The notes under the pieces are model-generated. The model was given only the letters and a program-made list of their open reading frames with translations, was not told the origin of the DNA and did not search any database. A stretch of DNA of 64,000 nucleotides from Euborellia annulipes (taxonomy: Eukaryota > Arthropoda > Insecta > Dermaptera > Anisolabididae), in assembly GCA_023213315.1 (NCBI GenBank), contig JAKCPI010027497.1, positions 1 to 64,000 of the forward strand, read 5' to 3'. The position numbers and the translations under genes were made by a program. Shown one piece after another: positions 26,301-34,418 of the stretch. Position 1 is the stretch's first letter; each line of letters opens with the position of its first letter.

Positions 26301-29300
26301 TTCACTATGGATATATATATATTGATATATAGGCGAAAATGAATAAAATAAATATAAAAAGAACATAATGTGTAAAGAAAATAATGGCAGCTAGATATTA
26401 TTTGATTTATCAGGTCCTCTGACGTTTCATTCTTGATTAAGACCATCCTCAGATCTTGCGGGCTGTCAATAGAGACATGCAGCCCGCAGGCCCTGAGGAT
26501 GGTCTTAACCAAGACCGAAAGAACAGCAGGGCCTAATAAATCAAATAATATCTAGCTTTTATTTACACATTAACGATTATCCAGCTATAAAATTCATAAA
26601 AAGAACAGTACAGGAACCGTTTGAGCGAGATGCTTGTCAAATTCCTCTTCTTGTTGTTTCATTTCTTGTAATTTACGCATTTTTTCCTCAAGATCTTGTT
26701 TTTGTTGAGACATTTGTTGTTGTAAATTTTGCAATTGACGAATCACCTCTGGATTTGCTAATATACTAAGAAAAAAAAATGTTTTTAGAAATTAGTTTAG
26801 TAGGTTGTTTTTTAAAGAGAAAAATAAAATCTTTAATAATCAAACCTTTCAAGGCCGGTGGTGACTTGAGTAGGTTGAGGAGAAGGAGCTGTATTATCGT
26901 CATCATCATCAGATCCATAATCGAAATCCAATAATTTTTTATCAAATTTTACCTAGCAAAAAAAAAAAAATATTAAATTATTTATAACAGTAATAATATA
27001 AATGATTCTTTTAATTTTTATTCTTTTTAAATATCAGATACTTGATTTTAGAGATCCAGAAGAATGAATGACGAGTATTAATAAAACACTGATATTTGTA
27101 AAATTTTGACAGTTAATTGTTAATAGTTTTTGAGCTTTTATACATTTTTTTTAACCTATGTACAGTGAACCAAAGTTAAGTCCTACCCATGCGTTTTCTA
27201 CTTGTGATTATTCCATTGTTTTTATAAAAGAAAATAAAAAACTTTATTGGAAATTTTCTAGGTTTGAACCTTGAAAGTTTCCATTAAAAAATATATAATA
27301 TTTTTTTAAAAACAATGAAATAATCACAAGTAGAAAATGCATGGGTGGCACATAATATTGTCCCTCACTGTACAGTGTGTGACCATAGGCTATTAAAACA
27401 CATCCATGAATTTATCGTGAGATTATTTCATTGTTTTCTGAAAAATATTAAGAAATTTTAATGAAACTTTTGTGGTTCAAACGGTGAATAGAATAAGAAT
27501 AAAAATAAATACTTTCTCTTCCCTTTTATATTTATTTTCCGTTTTTCTGAATTTTTAAATATACATTGGTTTAATATGATGATCCCTGATCCCTATTTCC
27601 CGAGCCTATGTTGACACAATATAAATTTCGAATATTGAATTTGAGATTGTCATTATCTCCTTAAATCTACTGATTAATTATAATTCTATAATCAAACAGA
27701 TGAACGAGTAGATCTATTCTTGGACCGTTGAAGAGGGTGTTATATTCAAGAAGACAAAACAATTTTCAAAAAATTGTTTTGTCTTCTTGAATATAACACC
27801 CTCTTCAACGGTCCAAGAATAGATCTACTCGTTCATGTGTTTGAATGTAATTTACTGGACTAAACTAAATAAGTTTCGTTAAAATTATAATTCTATAATT
27901 TGCTTCTTCAAAATAAATAACAAATAAATATATATAAAAGGAAAACTTACTTGTTCTGCTTCTTGAGTCGCTTTTTCCTGTTGTTGTTTAATAAGTATAT
28001 GTTGAAGCTGTTGAAGTTTTTGGATAATATTAATATCTACATTAGGACCAATTACAGGGAGTTGTCCTTGTTTTCCTAAAAGATTAGATTGTCCTAATTG
28101 TCCTAATTGCATAAGAGCATTATTTGCAGCATCAATTTGTGAGGGTGCTAAAGATATCCAGCCAGGGTTAACAGTAGTATCAGTAGGTGCTTTTGTAGTT
28201 GCTAAAAAATATTATAAATTATTCAAAATTTCCTTAAAAAATAACTAAATAGAGTATAAAATATACTTACTTGTACTTATTATCCCACCAATAGTACCAT
28301 TACTCGATACAGACACGTTTGCTGCCTGTTCTTTATGAATTGGATGATTAGGGTCGGCTAAATCAAATAATGGTTGAATAACCTCAGATTGAAATACTGA
28401 ATTTTTTTGCCAGAGGTTCAATACTCGAATCACTTTACTCTGAAAAATTATTTTAAAAATAACATTATAAAGTAAGAAAAATATCGAAACATTCTTTAAT
28501 GAACCAGGGACGGATTCAAGGGGGGGGGGGCGGAAGGGGCGAAAGCCCCCTCTGAGAAAAAATCGAAAAAGTTTTAAAAAATAGTCATCTAAAGAAATTA
28601 TTGATAGAAATTGTTTTTTGAATTTATTTTAAACTATCAATTTTAAATCTTAAATTACCTTAACTGTGTATTTGAAGGTATTATTTTAAAAATTTTCATC
28701 CCCCAGAGAGACCCCTCTTTCAACCAACCTCCCCCACCGCATCGAGTTCGCAATCCACCAACAAAATTGTATTAATCGGTCCCTGTGATGAATCAAATCT
28801 TTTTTGCATTATTTACTGTACAGTAAAAAATAAAAATATAAATTAAATTAAAAAAACATAAAAATAAAATCTAAAGGTTCCAATGACAATTGGAATTGTG
28901 TCAACAAATTCGTGTGTGTAAAATTTCTTTTTTTAACAGCTAATCTTTGGACCACTTTTTTTTGGTTTCCTCTCTTTACAACATAAGGCAACAGAAGCCA
29001 ATAAAAGTAAATCTGTATCCCTATTAATGCAAATTAGGTTATAAGAAAAGCACACACACTCGATGAGACACGTACTGGACGTGGAGTGGCCGTGAATGGG
29101 GGTAATTTTTTGAATATAATTCAAATGGATGACATCCATTTGGTGCGATCGTGAATGGCCGGCTTTAGTTCTTTTGCAATTTCATTAACTTTACCAATCT
29201 AACATTAGGTGGTGGGAAAAGTTAAAAATATAACTATGTTGACACAAACAACAAATGTAATGAATGATGTGGTGAGTAGGCATATTATAAAAAATTTATA

Positions 29301-30127
29301 AATTTCAAAATAGTTAGGTAAAATAGCACTTTCGGTTTACGGATTTACTCCAAATGTTGATACAGATCTACAATTTTAATGATAGGAACACATATCAAAA
29401 TGTCATAATAATAGCTCATTTTGAGTTTTTTTAAGATATCATGATCACACACACAGACATAGAGGTAGTTCCAAAATATTTTTTTTTGACTCTGGGCTAA
29501 AACATTTAAAAATCTGGATGTGGAATTCTTTGATGATTTCAATACTTTCTCCATGTATAGAAAGTATATGAGAAAGTAAAAGTTCTTTTGAGAAATGTAA
29601 ATGCTACCAGAAAAATAACAATAAAAAATTGTAAATATTAAATTTTATAAAAATATTCTTCTCTACTAAAAGAAAAACGAATAAGATGAAAATAGAGAAG
29701 ATGAAGATATCAAAGTTCACAATCACATATACAAACAACATTTGAAATGATAAAATGAAAAATATGTATATATTTCATTTCATCATTATATATATATATA
29801 TATATATATATTTATAAAATGTAACTGTAAAACTTGCATATATCCACTTTTTAAAGTCTTTTTATAAGTAAATACCAAAATGAGTGATAAATGCATGTCT
29901 GTTGACATCAAAAAAAAAAAATTAGCATCAAATATTAGAGAAACGACTTTAAGATGAGTTTCTCATCTACATCCAACTTTTTTATCTTGTTTACTCTATA
30001 AGAATGCCAGTTTACTTAGGTAATTTGACTCGATTTCCATGGAGATCAAAATTTAGAGGACGAATAAATAAAAAATACGCATTTCACCCAAAAAATAAGG
30101 AATGTGAGTTTTGCAGTTTGATCTTTC

Positions 30128-30205
<78 letters not shown>

Positions 30206-31225
30206 ATATATAAACAAAGTACCTTATCTTCTGGCGGACATCGAAAAAGATGTATAAAAGTGCTTTGAAGATTTTTTGCAAATCTTGGAGCAAATACGTC
30301 TTTATCCATTCCAAATTGATGTCGAGATTGTCTAACTATTGAATCTATAACGTAGAGCCCTGGAACTTTATATTCTGGTTTACACTAAAAATAAAAAAAA
30401 TATTAAAAAACATTTTGTTGTATTCTGGGTTGATTCTAAATTGGTAATTTAAAAAACCTTGTCTTGAAAGACGAAACTATAGACCAGGTTAAAAATTGAC
30501 TAAATAAAGTTTAGGATGCAAATAGGCTTCTTGTGTTCATCCTACTTTAGATATTATTATTATCGAATATTATTTTTACAAAGGCCTAATGATAATTTGA
30601 GTCAAATAAAAGCAATTCTGCACATAAGTTTGGACTTTGTAGAACTAAGCCAAAGTTAGATAGATTTCGCTTTATAAATCTATATAACTTTTACTAAATA
30701 TGTAAACATAATTGAATATTTAAAGTTTATGTTATTTGGAAGATTAAAAATTCAATTAAATAATATTTAGAAATCTAAATATTCTTTAATGAAATGAGGA
30801 ATAATGAAAGGTTGAAATAAATGTTTTGAAATGACATTTATATGTGGATAAAAATAAAATTTCAAGTTTCAAGGTTATGTCAATTTTGTAAAAATTTATT
30901 TACCTTTTGTATGAATTTTTCCACACTCTGGACCACATGTTTATAAAACTTCAATGCTTTTATTGCTCCTCGTGTAATAGAAGTCATTTTAGCCTTAGAA
31001 ATCGGCGGCTTAACATCGTAGAGAGCGGAAAGCTGTAATAAATGAAGAAATATTAAAAATACAATCATCAAGAAAATTAGTTTATTAATTACAAATTTAA
31101 TATCATAAATAAAAAAATTCATTTAAAAAAAGAATAATTATTATGAAAAAAATACTAAAGAGAAAGATGAAATTGTAATGAGAAAGAGTACTAACCTCTG
31201 CATTAAAAGCTTTGACCGCATCCAT
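11370..31225 (-). CDS. SCAF8: SCAF4/SCAF8-type CTD- and RNA-binding protein
   Basis: Twenty exons (gene order): 31225-31196, 31032-30904, 30384-30223, 28439-28271, 28201-27951, 26952-26846, 26765-26618, 24901-24633, 23236-23045, 22941-22838, 22762-22554, 21264-21093, 21022-20591, 20451-20278, 20204-19950, 18084-18006, 17283-16528, 15610-14953, 14417-14325, 12043-11370. Phases close throughout if one C is dropped from each of two C runs, giving 1686 residues; human SCAF8 has about 1270. The start MDAVKAFNAE leads into a CTD-interaction domain (about 1-140: PPISKAKMTSITRGAIKALK, YVIDSIVRQSRHQFG, RVLNLWQKN). Then come Gln-rich coiled sequence, poly-Ala at 365-377, an RS domain (about 425-515), an RRM (about 524-600; RNP2 LWVGHL, RNP1 RGCAFICM), the family motif LAWAPGKGVKEKIW plus DLGVSYIPW, and long poly-Ala, Pro, Arg-Asp and Gly-Pro tails. 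The family binds phosphorylated Pol II CTD in the nucleus and prevents premature polyadenylation. SCAF4 or SCAF8 cannot be chosen; invertebrates probably have one. The end of exon 7 (26618 or 26612) is uncertain. Confidence 0.93.
12195..12420. mobile_element. Foldback element with hammerhead-like cores
   Basis: In the last SCAF intron. The left arm (GAGGAGCCAATAAATAGACC) and right arm (TCTATTTATTGGCTGCTCC) are inverted copies. The left arm on the minus strand (12254 to 12214) reads CUGAAGA, then a stem GGTTCTT with loop and AAGAACC, then GAAACGTC. The right arm on plus (12343-12380) has CUGAAAA and lacks the first G of GAAA, so it is decayed. Confidence 0.75.
12443..12711. mobile_element. hAT-like non-autonomous element, family D, copy 1
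   Basis: Starts CAATGGCGGATAC and ends GGATCCGCCCTTG, flanked by the 8-bp duplication ATTCACCC (12435-12442 and 12712-12719). The interior has G and C runs, GTAATTACCCCC, and GACGAGTCACACCAGATTA. The same family is at 32811-33095, 52712-52959 and 56322-56592. Confidence 0.88.
12771..12855. repeat. Near-perfect hairpin, arms about 40 bp
   Basis: CAGGAATGAAAGTTGGAAGA through CAGCCAGAATTTTT on the left is followed after a few bases by its reverse complement ending CAACTTTCATTCCTG. It may be a collapsed end of the foldback elements that carry the motif GCAGCCAG. Confidence 0.8.
12860..14320. other. SCAF intron, mostly unique AT-rich sequence
   Basis: No exon detected. A fragment near 13720-13850 with CAGCAGCTAG, TATTTAATAAAACAG and AACGTTTCGGC looks like the outer part of a hammerhead-bearing foldback element. 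At 14051-14090, CTGAAGATGATTCC, GAGGTCGAAATATT is a weak hammerhead-like core. Confidence 0.5.
15069..15075 (-). other. Frame-breaking C run in SCAF exon 18
   Basis: Seven G on plus (seven C on the gene strand). Read as it stands, the Gly-Pro-rich frame changes to a tryptophan and threonine-rich one that fails to meet the next splice phase. With six C the frame continues as PGPPGMHGPDGPNGPGG and reaches the donor at 14952 in the phase needed by exon 19. Confidence 0.85.
15671..16467. mobile_element. Foldback element, about 800 bp, in SCAF intron 17
   Basis: The left end AAGAGGGTAGAAATTTAGAG, GCACGGCTTAC and the right end CAGCCGTGCGG, GATCTCTACCCTCTT are inverted. The left arm on minus (15757 to 15722) has CUGCAGA, a stem GGTTC and GGAACC, then GAAA; the A to C change at position 6 should inactivate it as a hammerhead. 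An A tract at 15808-15834 lies in the left part. Confidence 0.65.
16668..16674 (-). other. Frame-breaking C run in SCAF exon 17
   Basis: Seven G on plus. As written, the gene-strand frame runs SSTGPPSFTS and hits TGA. With six C it continues as TGPPPLLPETDRNKDG through QPPPG to the donor at 16527, in the phase required by exon 18. Confidence 0.85.
17420..17790. mobile_element. Element with hammerhead-like core on plus
   Basis: Starts near GAGCAGGATGGCAGCCAGGA, a motif also found at 57300. Inverted AAAATTTTTA-rich segments surround a centre. At 17733-17765 the plus strand reads CTTGAGGA, a 6-bp perfect stem GGACGC with GCGTCC, then GAAAC. The first bases depart by one from CUGANGA. Confidence 0.55.
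18695..18940. mobile_element. Short inverted-repeat element in SCAF intron
   Basis: ATCGTCGCTTGCAACACGTA (18696-18715) and onward to GACGTATCTC is repeated inverted at 18906-18940 as GAGATACGTC to GCAAGCGACGAT. The inverted ends are about 34 bp around a 180-bp centre with no open frame of note. Confidence 0.8.
19085..19350. mobile_element. Foldback element with intact hammerhead-like core
   Basis: At 19273-19310 (plus) CTGATGA is followed by a stem (GAGTG, CATTC) and GAAACGTCGAC. The left arm on minus has the matching GATGAAGAGG, ACTCGAAATGTCGAC, with U4 changed. Outer parts (TGGCATATGGCCAAGGCGAA and TTCGCCATGACTGACCATAT) are imperfectly inverted. Confidence 0.75.
19709..19835. mobile_element. 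Compact foldback with paired hammerhead-like cores
   Basis: TTAATTTGATATTAACACTT on the left and GTGTTAATATCAAATTAA on the right are inverted. At 19779-19810 the plus strand reads CTGAAGA, stem GACAC, loop ATATG, stem GTGTC, GAAATGCG. The left arm carries the same on minus, with TTTTG in place of the GAAA complement. Confidence 0.75.
22119..22355. mobile_element. hAT-like element, family C (GTAGCC ends)
   Basis: Begins CAGGCCCGTAGCCG followed by a G run and ends GGTTACGTGCCTG. Flanks ATATTATT and GTATTATT agree at 7 of 8 positions. It lies in the SCAF intron between exons 11 and 12. Confidence 0.6.
23527..23779. mobile_element. TIR element with TTA duplication
   Basis: Ends are GGCTGAACGCACACCAATTG and CAATTGGTGGTGTGCGTTCAGCC, each flanked by TTA. 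A 3-bp TTA duplication suggests PIF/Harbinger, by analogy only. The interior has GAGCAAAACG repeated several times in both orientations. A broken second copy starts at 53517. Confidence 0.75.
25047..25449. mobile_element. 400-bp foldback with degenerate hammerhead-like cores
   Basis: Arms of about 190 bp: GAGAAGGATGAATAAATAAA to GTGGTTAATCATGCTAGTAC on the left, inverted on the right ending TTATTTATTCATTCTTCTC. Each arm has a TCTTGAAG segment, a GGAGTC stem and an AAAACG or GAAACG segment, so the core is partly decayed. Confidence 0.8.
25496..25905. mobile_element. Fragments of hairpin-ended family A
   Basis: 25496-25590 matches the end of the family (AACTAAATATATGTCGACAC, GATTACCGAAGG, TTGTGTGCTGTGCGAC). 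25755-25905 is an inverted piece (GTGACAAGCACAGCACA, CTTACCTTCG, GTCACACCAGATC). Complete copies are at the right edge of the window. Confidence 0.65.
26368..26571. mobile_element. Compact foldback with two good hammerhead-like cores
   Basis: AATGTGTAAA, AGCTAGATATTATTTGATTT on the left is inverted on the right (AAATCAAATAATATCTAGCT, TTACACATT). On plus (26493-26523): CTGAGGA, stem GGTCTT, loop AACC, stem AAGACC, GAAA. On minus (26452 to 26421): CTGAGGA, GGTCTT, AATC, AAGAAT, GAAACGTC. The two cores face outwards. Confidence 0.85.
27693..27843. repeat. Near-perfect 150-bp palindrome in SCAF intron 5
   Basis: GATGAACGAGTAGATCTATT through GAAGACAAAACAATTTT is followed by its reverse complement, ending AGATCTACTCGTTCAT, with only a few bases of loop. 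The 15-base string TTATAATTCTATAAT occurs just before it and again near 27885, a possible target duplication. Confidence 0.85.
28505..28785. mobile_element. hAT-like short element
   Basis: Starts CAGGGACGGATTCAAGG with a G run and ends AATCGGTCCCTG. Flanking 8-mers TAATGAAC and TGATGAAT match at 6 of 8 positions, consistent with a decayed duplication. Confidence 0.6.
29340..29585. repeat. Dispersed repeat fragment shared with 39520-39690
   Basis: GATACAGATCTACAATTTTA, ATCATGATCACACACACAGA, AGTTCCAAAATATTTTTTTT parallels GATACAAATCTACAATTTTA, ATCATGACCACAGACAGACA, ATTCCAAAAATGTTTTTTTT near 39535. It ends near an ACTTTCTC, AGAGAAAGT-like segment as in family A. Confidence 0.6.
30128..30210. 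repeat. (AT)n microsatellite beside SCAF exon 3 donor
   Basis: About 40 uninterrupted TA dinucleotides starting only about a dozen bases inside the intron from the exon 3 splice donor at 30222. Open frames across it (Tyr-Ile repeats) are artefacts. Confidence 0.9.
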
Positions 31226-31391
31226 TTTATCTTCTTGTTAAATAAACAGAAATATAATTAGTAATGCATATTATTATTTATAAAGGGGAAATCAAAATAG
31301 TAAATAGAAAACATAATTAAAAGAGTGAATTTGAGACATGCTCCAAAATGGCTTTCCATCCATTACTTGGTTGCGCTTGCTTGATGCCAGA
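30224..31391. repeat. Proximal copy of tandem duplication (SCAF exons 1-3)
   Basis: Matches 31506-32673 almost base for base at an offset of 1281-1282. Visible differences are a few homopolymer lengths and a substitution in TACAAAGGCC versus TACATAGGCC. It contains exon 3 with its donor, exon 2, exon 1 and the start codon, and about 165 bp upstream. Confidence 0.9.
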
Positions 31392-31505
31392 CAGGGAATA
31401 AACGGGAAGGGACATCACGTAGTGAAAAAATGGAGTGTTTAAAAATCGGTTTAGAACGGCTGCTTACAGCGCCTCTTAACGGCAGCGCCAGTGAAACATG
31501 AAAGG

Positions 31506-32673
31506 TTATCTTCTGGCGGACATCGAAAAAGATGTATAAAAGTGCTTTGAAGATTTTTTGCAAATCTTGGAGCAAATACGTCTTTATCCATTCCAAATTG
31601 ATGTCGAGATTGTCTAACTATTGAATCTATAACGTAGAGCCCTGGAACTTTATATTCTGGTTTACACTAAAAATAAAAAAAAATATTAAAAAACATTTTG
31701 TTGTATTCTGGGTTGATTCTAAATTGGTAATTTAAAAAACCTTGTCTTGAAAGACGAAACTATAGACCAGGTTAAAAATTGACTAAATAAAGTTTAGGAT
31801 GCAAATAGGCTTCTTGTGTTCATCCTACTTTAGATATTATTATTATCGAATATTATTTTTACATAGGCCTAATGATAATTTGAGTCAAATAAAAGCAATT
31901 CTGCACATAAGTTTGGACTTTGTAGAACTAAGCCAAAGTTAGATAGATTTCGCTTTATAAATCTATATAACTTTTACTAAATATGTAAACATAATTGAAT
32001 ATTTAAAGTTTATGTTATTTGGAAGATTAAAAATTCAATTAAATAATATTTAGAAATCTAAATATTCTTTAATGAAATGAGGAATAATGAAAGGTTGAAA
32101 TAAATGTTTTGAAATGACATTTATATGTGGATAAAAATAAAATTTCAAGTTTCAAGGTTATGTCAATTTTGTAAAAATTTATTTACCTTTTGTATGAATT
32201 TTTCCACACTCTGGACCACATGTTTATAAAACTTCAATGCTTTTATTGCTCCTCGTGTAATAGAAGTCATTTTAGCCTTAGAAATCGGCGGCTTAACATC
32301 GTAGAGAGCGGAAAGCTGTAATAAATGAAGAAATATTAAAAATACAATCATCAAGAAAATTAGTTTATTAATTACAAATTTAATATCATAAATAAAAAAT
32401 TCATTTAAAAAAGAATAATTATTATGAAAAAAATACTAAAGAGAAAGATGAAATTGTAATGAGAAAGAGTACTAACCTCTGCATTAAAAGCTTTGACCGC
32501 ATCCATTTTATCTTCTTGTTAAATAAACAGAAATATAATTAGTAATGCATATTATTATTTATAAAGGGGAAATCAAAATAGTAAATAGAAAACATAATTA
32601 AAAGAGTGAATTTGAGACATGCTCCAAAATGGCTTTCCATCCATTACTTGGTTGCGCTTGCTTGATGCCAGAG
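31506..32673. pseudogene. Distal copy of SCAF exons 1-3, exon 3 lacks donor
   Basis: On minus: exon 1 copy 32506-32477 (same ATG and donor), exon 2 copy 32315-32187, exon 3 copy from 31666 down to the breakpoint at 31506. There the gene-strand sequence changes from GAAGATAAGGTAC to GAAGATAACC, losing the splice donor. Exon 1 and 2 copies are intact and could still be spliced to the proximal exon 3, so this may supply an alternative promoter. A spacer of about 114 bp (31392-31505) separates the copies. Confidence 0.8.
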
Positions 32674-32810
32674 ACCAGTGGGACGCCCAACAGAGAGGAC
32701 ATTTGCTATTAAAAATTTATCTTTTGGCGCTTGATTTGAAAATATGAAAAAATTTATATCAACGACAATGAATTCAAAAAAAATTATATAACTTATGGAC
32801 CTCTCCCAAA

Positions 32811-33095
32811 CAAGGGCGGATATAAGGAGGGGGGGGGGGTAAAGGGGGTAATTACCCCCCTGAGATTTGAAAAAAATACTTTTTTTTCGAAAAAAAAATG
32901 TATTTTGAATGTAAAATTTTAAAAATTAATACTTAAAAATTTGATTTGTATTTATATTCTGGCAAACAAATACAGAATGCGCCTTTAAGTTACCGAAATT
33001 AAGAAAAAATAGTGTGCTGTGCAGGGAGGTGCTGTGCGACGATCATACCAGACTTCCCCCCCCCCCCCCGAGAAACACCTCTGGATCCGCCATTG
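32811..33095. mobile_element. hAT-like element, family D, copy 2
   Basis: Starts CAAGGGCGGATATAAGG, ends GGATCCGCCATTG, with the 8-bp duplication CTCCCAAA on both sides (32803-32810, 33096-33103). About 285 bp, same interior as 12443-12711. Confidence 0.9.
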
Positions 33096-33214
33096 CTCCC
33101 AAATGAATAAATTTTAAAGAATATAATATTTTTTATAATATCTAATAATATTTAAAAAATTTTTTTAAGTTTATGTTTCTCTATATATATTCTCTTTATT
33201 TATAATTTTATAGA

Positions 33215-33335
33215 ACTTTGGTTTTTTTTTTTTTTTTTAACATTCACTTTTTTCTCATCCACACTCACACTCACCACCACATTCACACAGTATTTTCGGC
33301 AACTGAGGCGCCAAACTCGGGGGCGGGGAGGTTAA
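33215..33335 (-). mobile_element. SINE 3' fragment (family 2), inverted
   Basis: The poly-T on plus is followed by AACATTCACTTTTTTCTCAT, CACACTCACACTCACC, CAGTATTTTCGGCAACTGAG. This is the reverse complement of the tail seen at 35940-36042 and 53540-53650 (GCCGAAAAGACTG, GTGTGAGTGTGAATGAG, poly-A). Confidence 0.75.
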
Positions 33336-34418
33336 ACCCTTTTCCCCCGCCTACAGAGATCATTTAGAAGTGATTAATTTATTTATTCAATTAAAAATAT
33401 AGAGTATCGATGGCTACCGGGGAACGTTCCACACCCCGCGGGAGGGGGTTGTAGCATAATTAGGCCAGTGAAAAAGCATAATTTAATGAGAAATTAATGA
33501 TGGCTCAGGGGCCCACATTTTGTAGGTACGAGGATGGCGACCACGAGCTGTTCTAGCTGGAACTGGCAATACTTCTGTACTTTGCATGTCAGTCTCTGTT
33601 TCCTTCTTTATTTTCAATAGGCGTCAGACCGTGCGATGGGACGGTCTGTTCTATTTCTTCCCGGTCGCAATTGCGATTTTTTAAAAAACCCAATCCCGCC
33701 GACCCCGCACCGCGGGATTAAGGCGAAGAAAAGAGAAGAATCAGGAATGAATGAAAGAAGAATAAAAATGCAGTCCGAGTATTTTTCTTTAAAAAATATA
33801 TATTTAACAGCTGACGTTTAGGCCTTGATTAAAGCCATCTTCGGAACTATAATTTAATAATTTGCGAAATATAAAAAAACATTAATGTGCATACAAACAC
33901 TCAACAAAACAAAGTTGCTAGATGAGCTACAGAGATTTAATGTCGCAAAAGTTTGAATAGTTTGGACCCCCGTCCCTCTTGCTCACAGATCAGACACATT
34001 CTCTAGCCACAGCCATATAATATAAAATATTTATATTATAATACTAATTTTTTATATTTTAATATTCCAACATTAATTTCACCCTAAGTATAAATAATTC
34101 AGAATCTTAAGTTCAACAACTAATCATTTTGTTATTAAAGAACCTTGGATGGGTGGCTTCTGAGAAAAAAAATATTTACATTTACAAGTAGCCAACAACA
34201 TAAATTAGTCAATATGATCCATGCGGATGACGGAATAAATGAAATTCTTTTATTTTTTTAAGGCGAATTTAATTCAAGACATTATATATAAATTATGAAT
34301 TAATTTATTGATTTCTGGAGGGGGGATAGTTAAAGTATATAAATATAACTATTAAATTCATTTTTATTAATTAAAACATTAATACAATAATTACATTAGT
34401 CATTTTTTAAAATAACTA
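33336..34418. other. Intergenic region between beta-galactosidase and SCAF
   Basis: 33340-33720 is noticeably richer in G and C than its surroundings (CCGCGGGAGGGGG, GCACCGCGGGATTAAGGCG) and has no coding match. It could hold the SCAF promoter or a 5' untranslated exon, but nothing in it proves this. At 33780-33850, GACGTTTAGGCCTTG, AAGCCATCTTCGG is a decayed hammerhead-like core on minus. The remainder is AT-rich. Confidence 0.4.
34363..34368 (-). terminator. Candidate polyadenylation signal, beta-galactosidase
   Basis: TTTATT on plus reads AATAAA on the gene strand, about 50 bases after the TAA stop at 34419-34421. Confidence 0.4.

Noticed and set aside
30004..30309. Tyr-Ile repeat open frames on both strands
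   Set aside because: They are translations of the (AT)n microsatellite joined to intron sequence or to SCAF exon 3.
31363..31596. 77-codon frame spanning the junction between SCAF duplicates
   Set aside because: It crosses the duplication spacer and the antisense frame of the exon 3 copy; no domain, not conserved between the copies.
33340..33720. GC-richer block as a small gene between SCAF and beta-galactosidase
   Set aside because: Its 61-codon frame (33636-33821) has no recognisable protein similarity and runs into a foldback element; promoter or unannotated repeat is equally possible.
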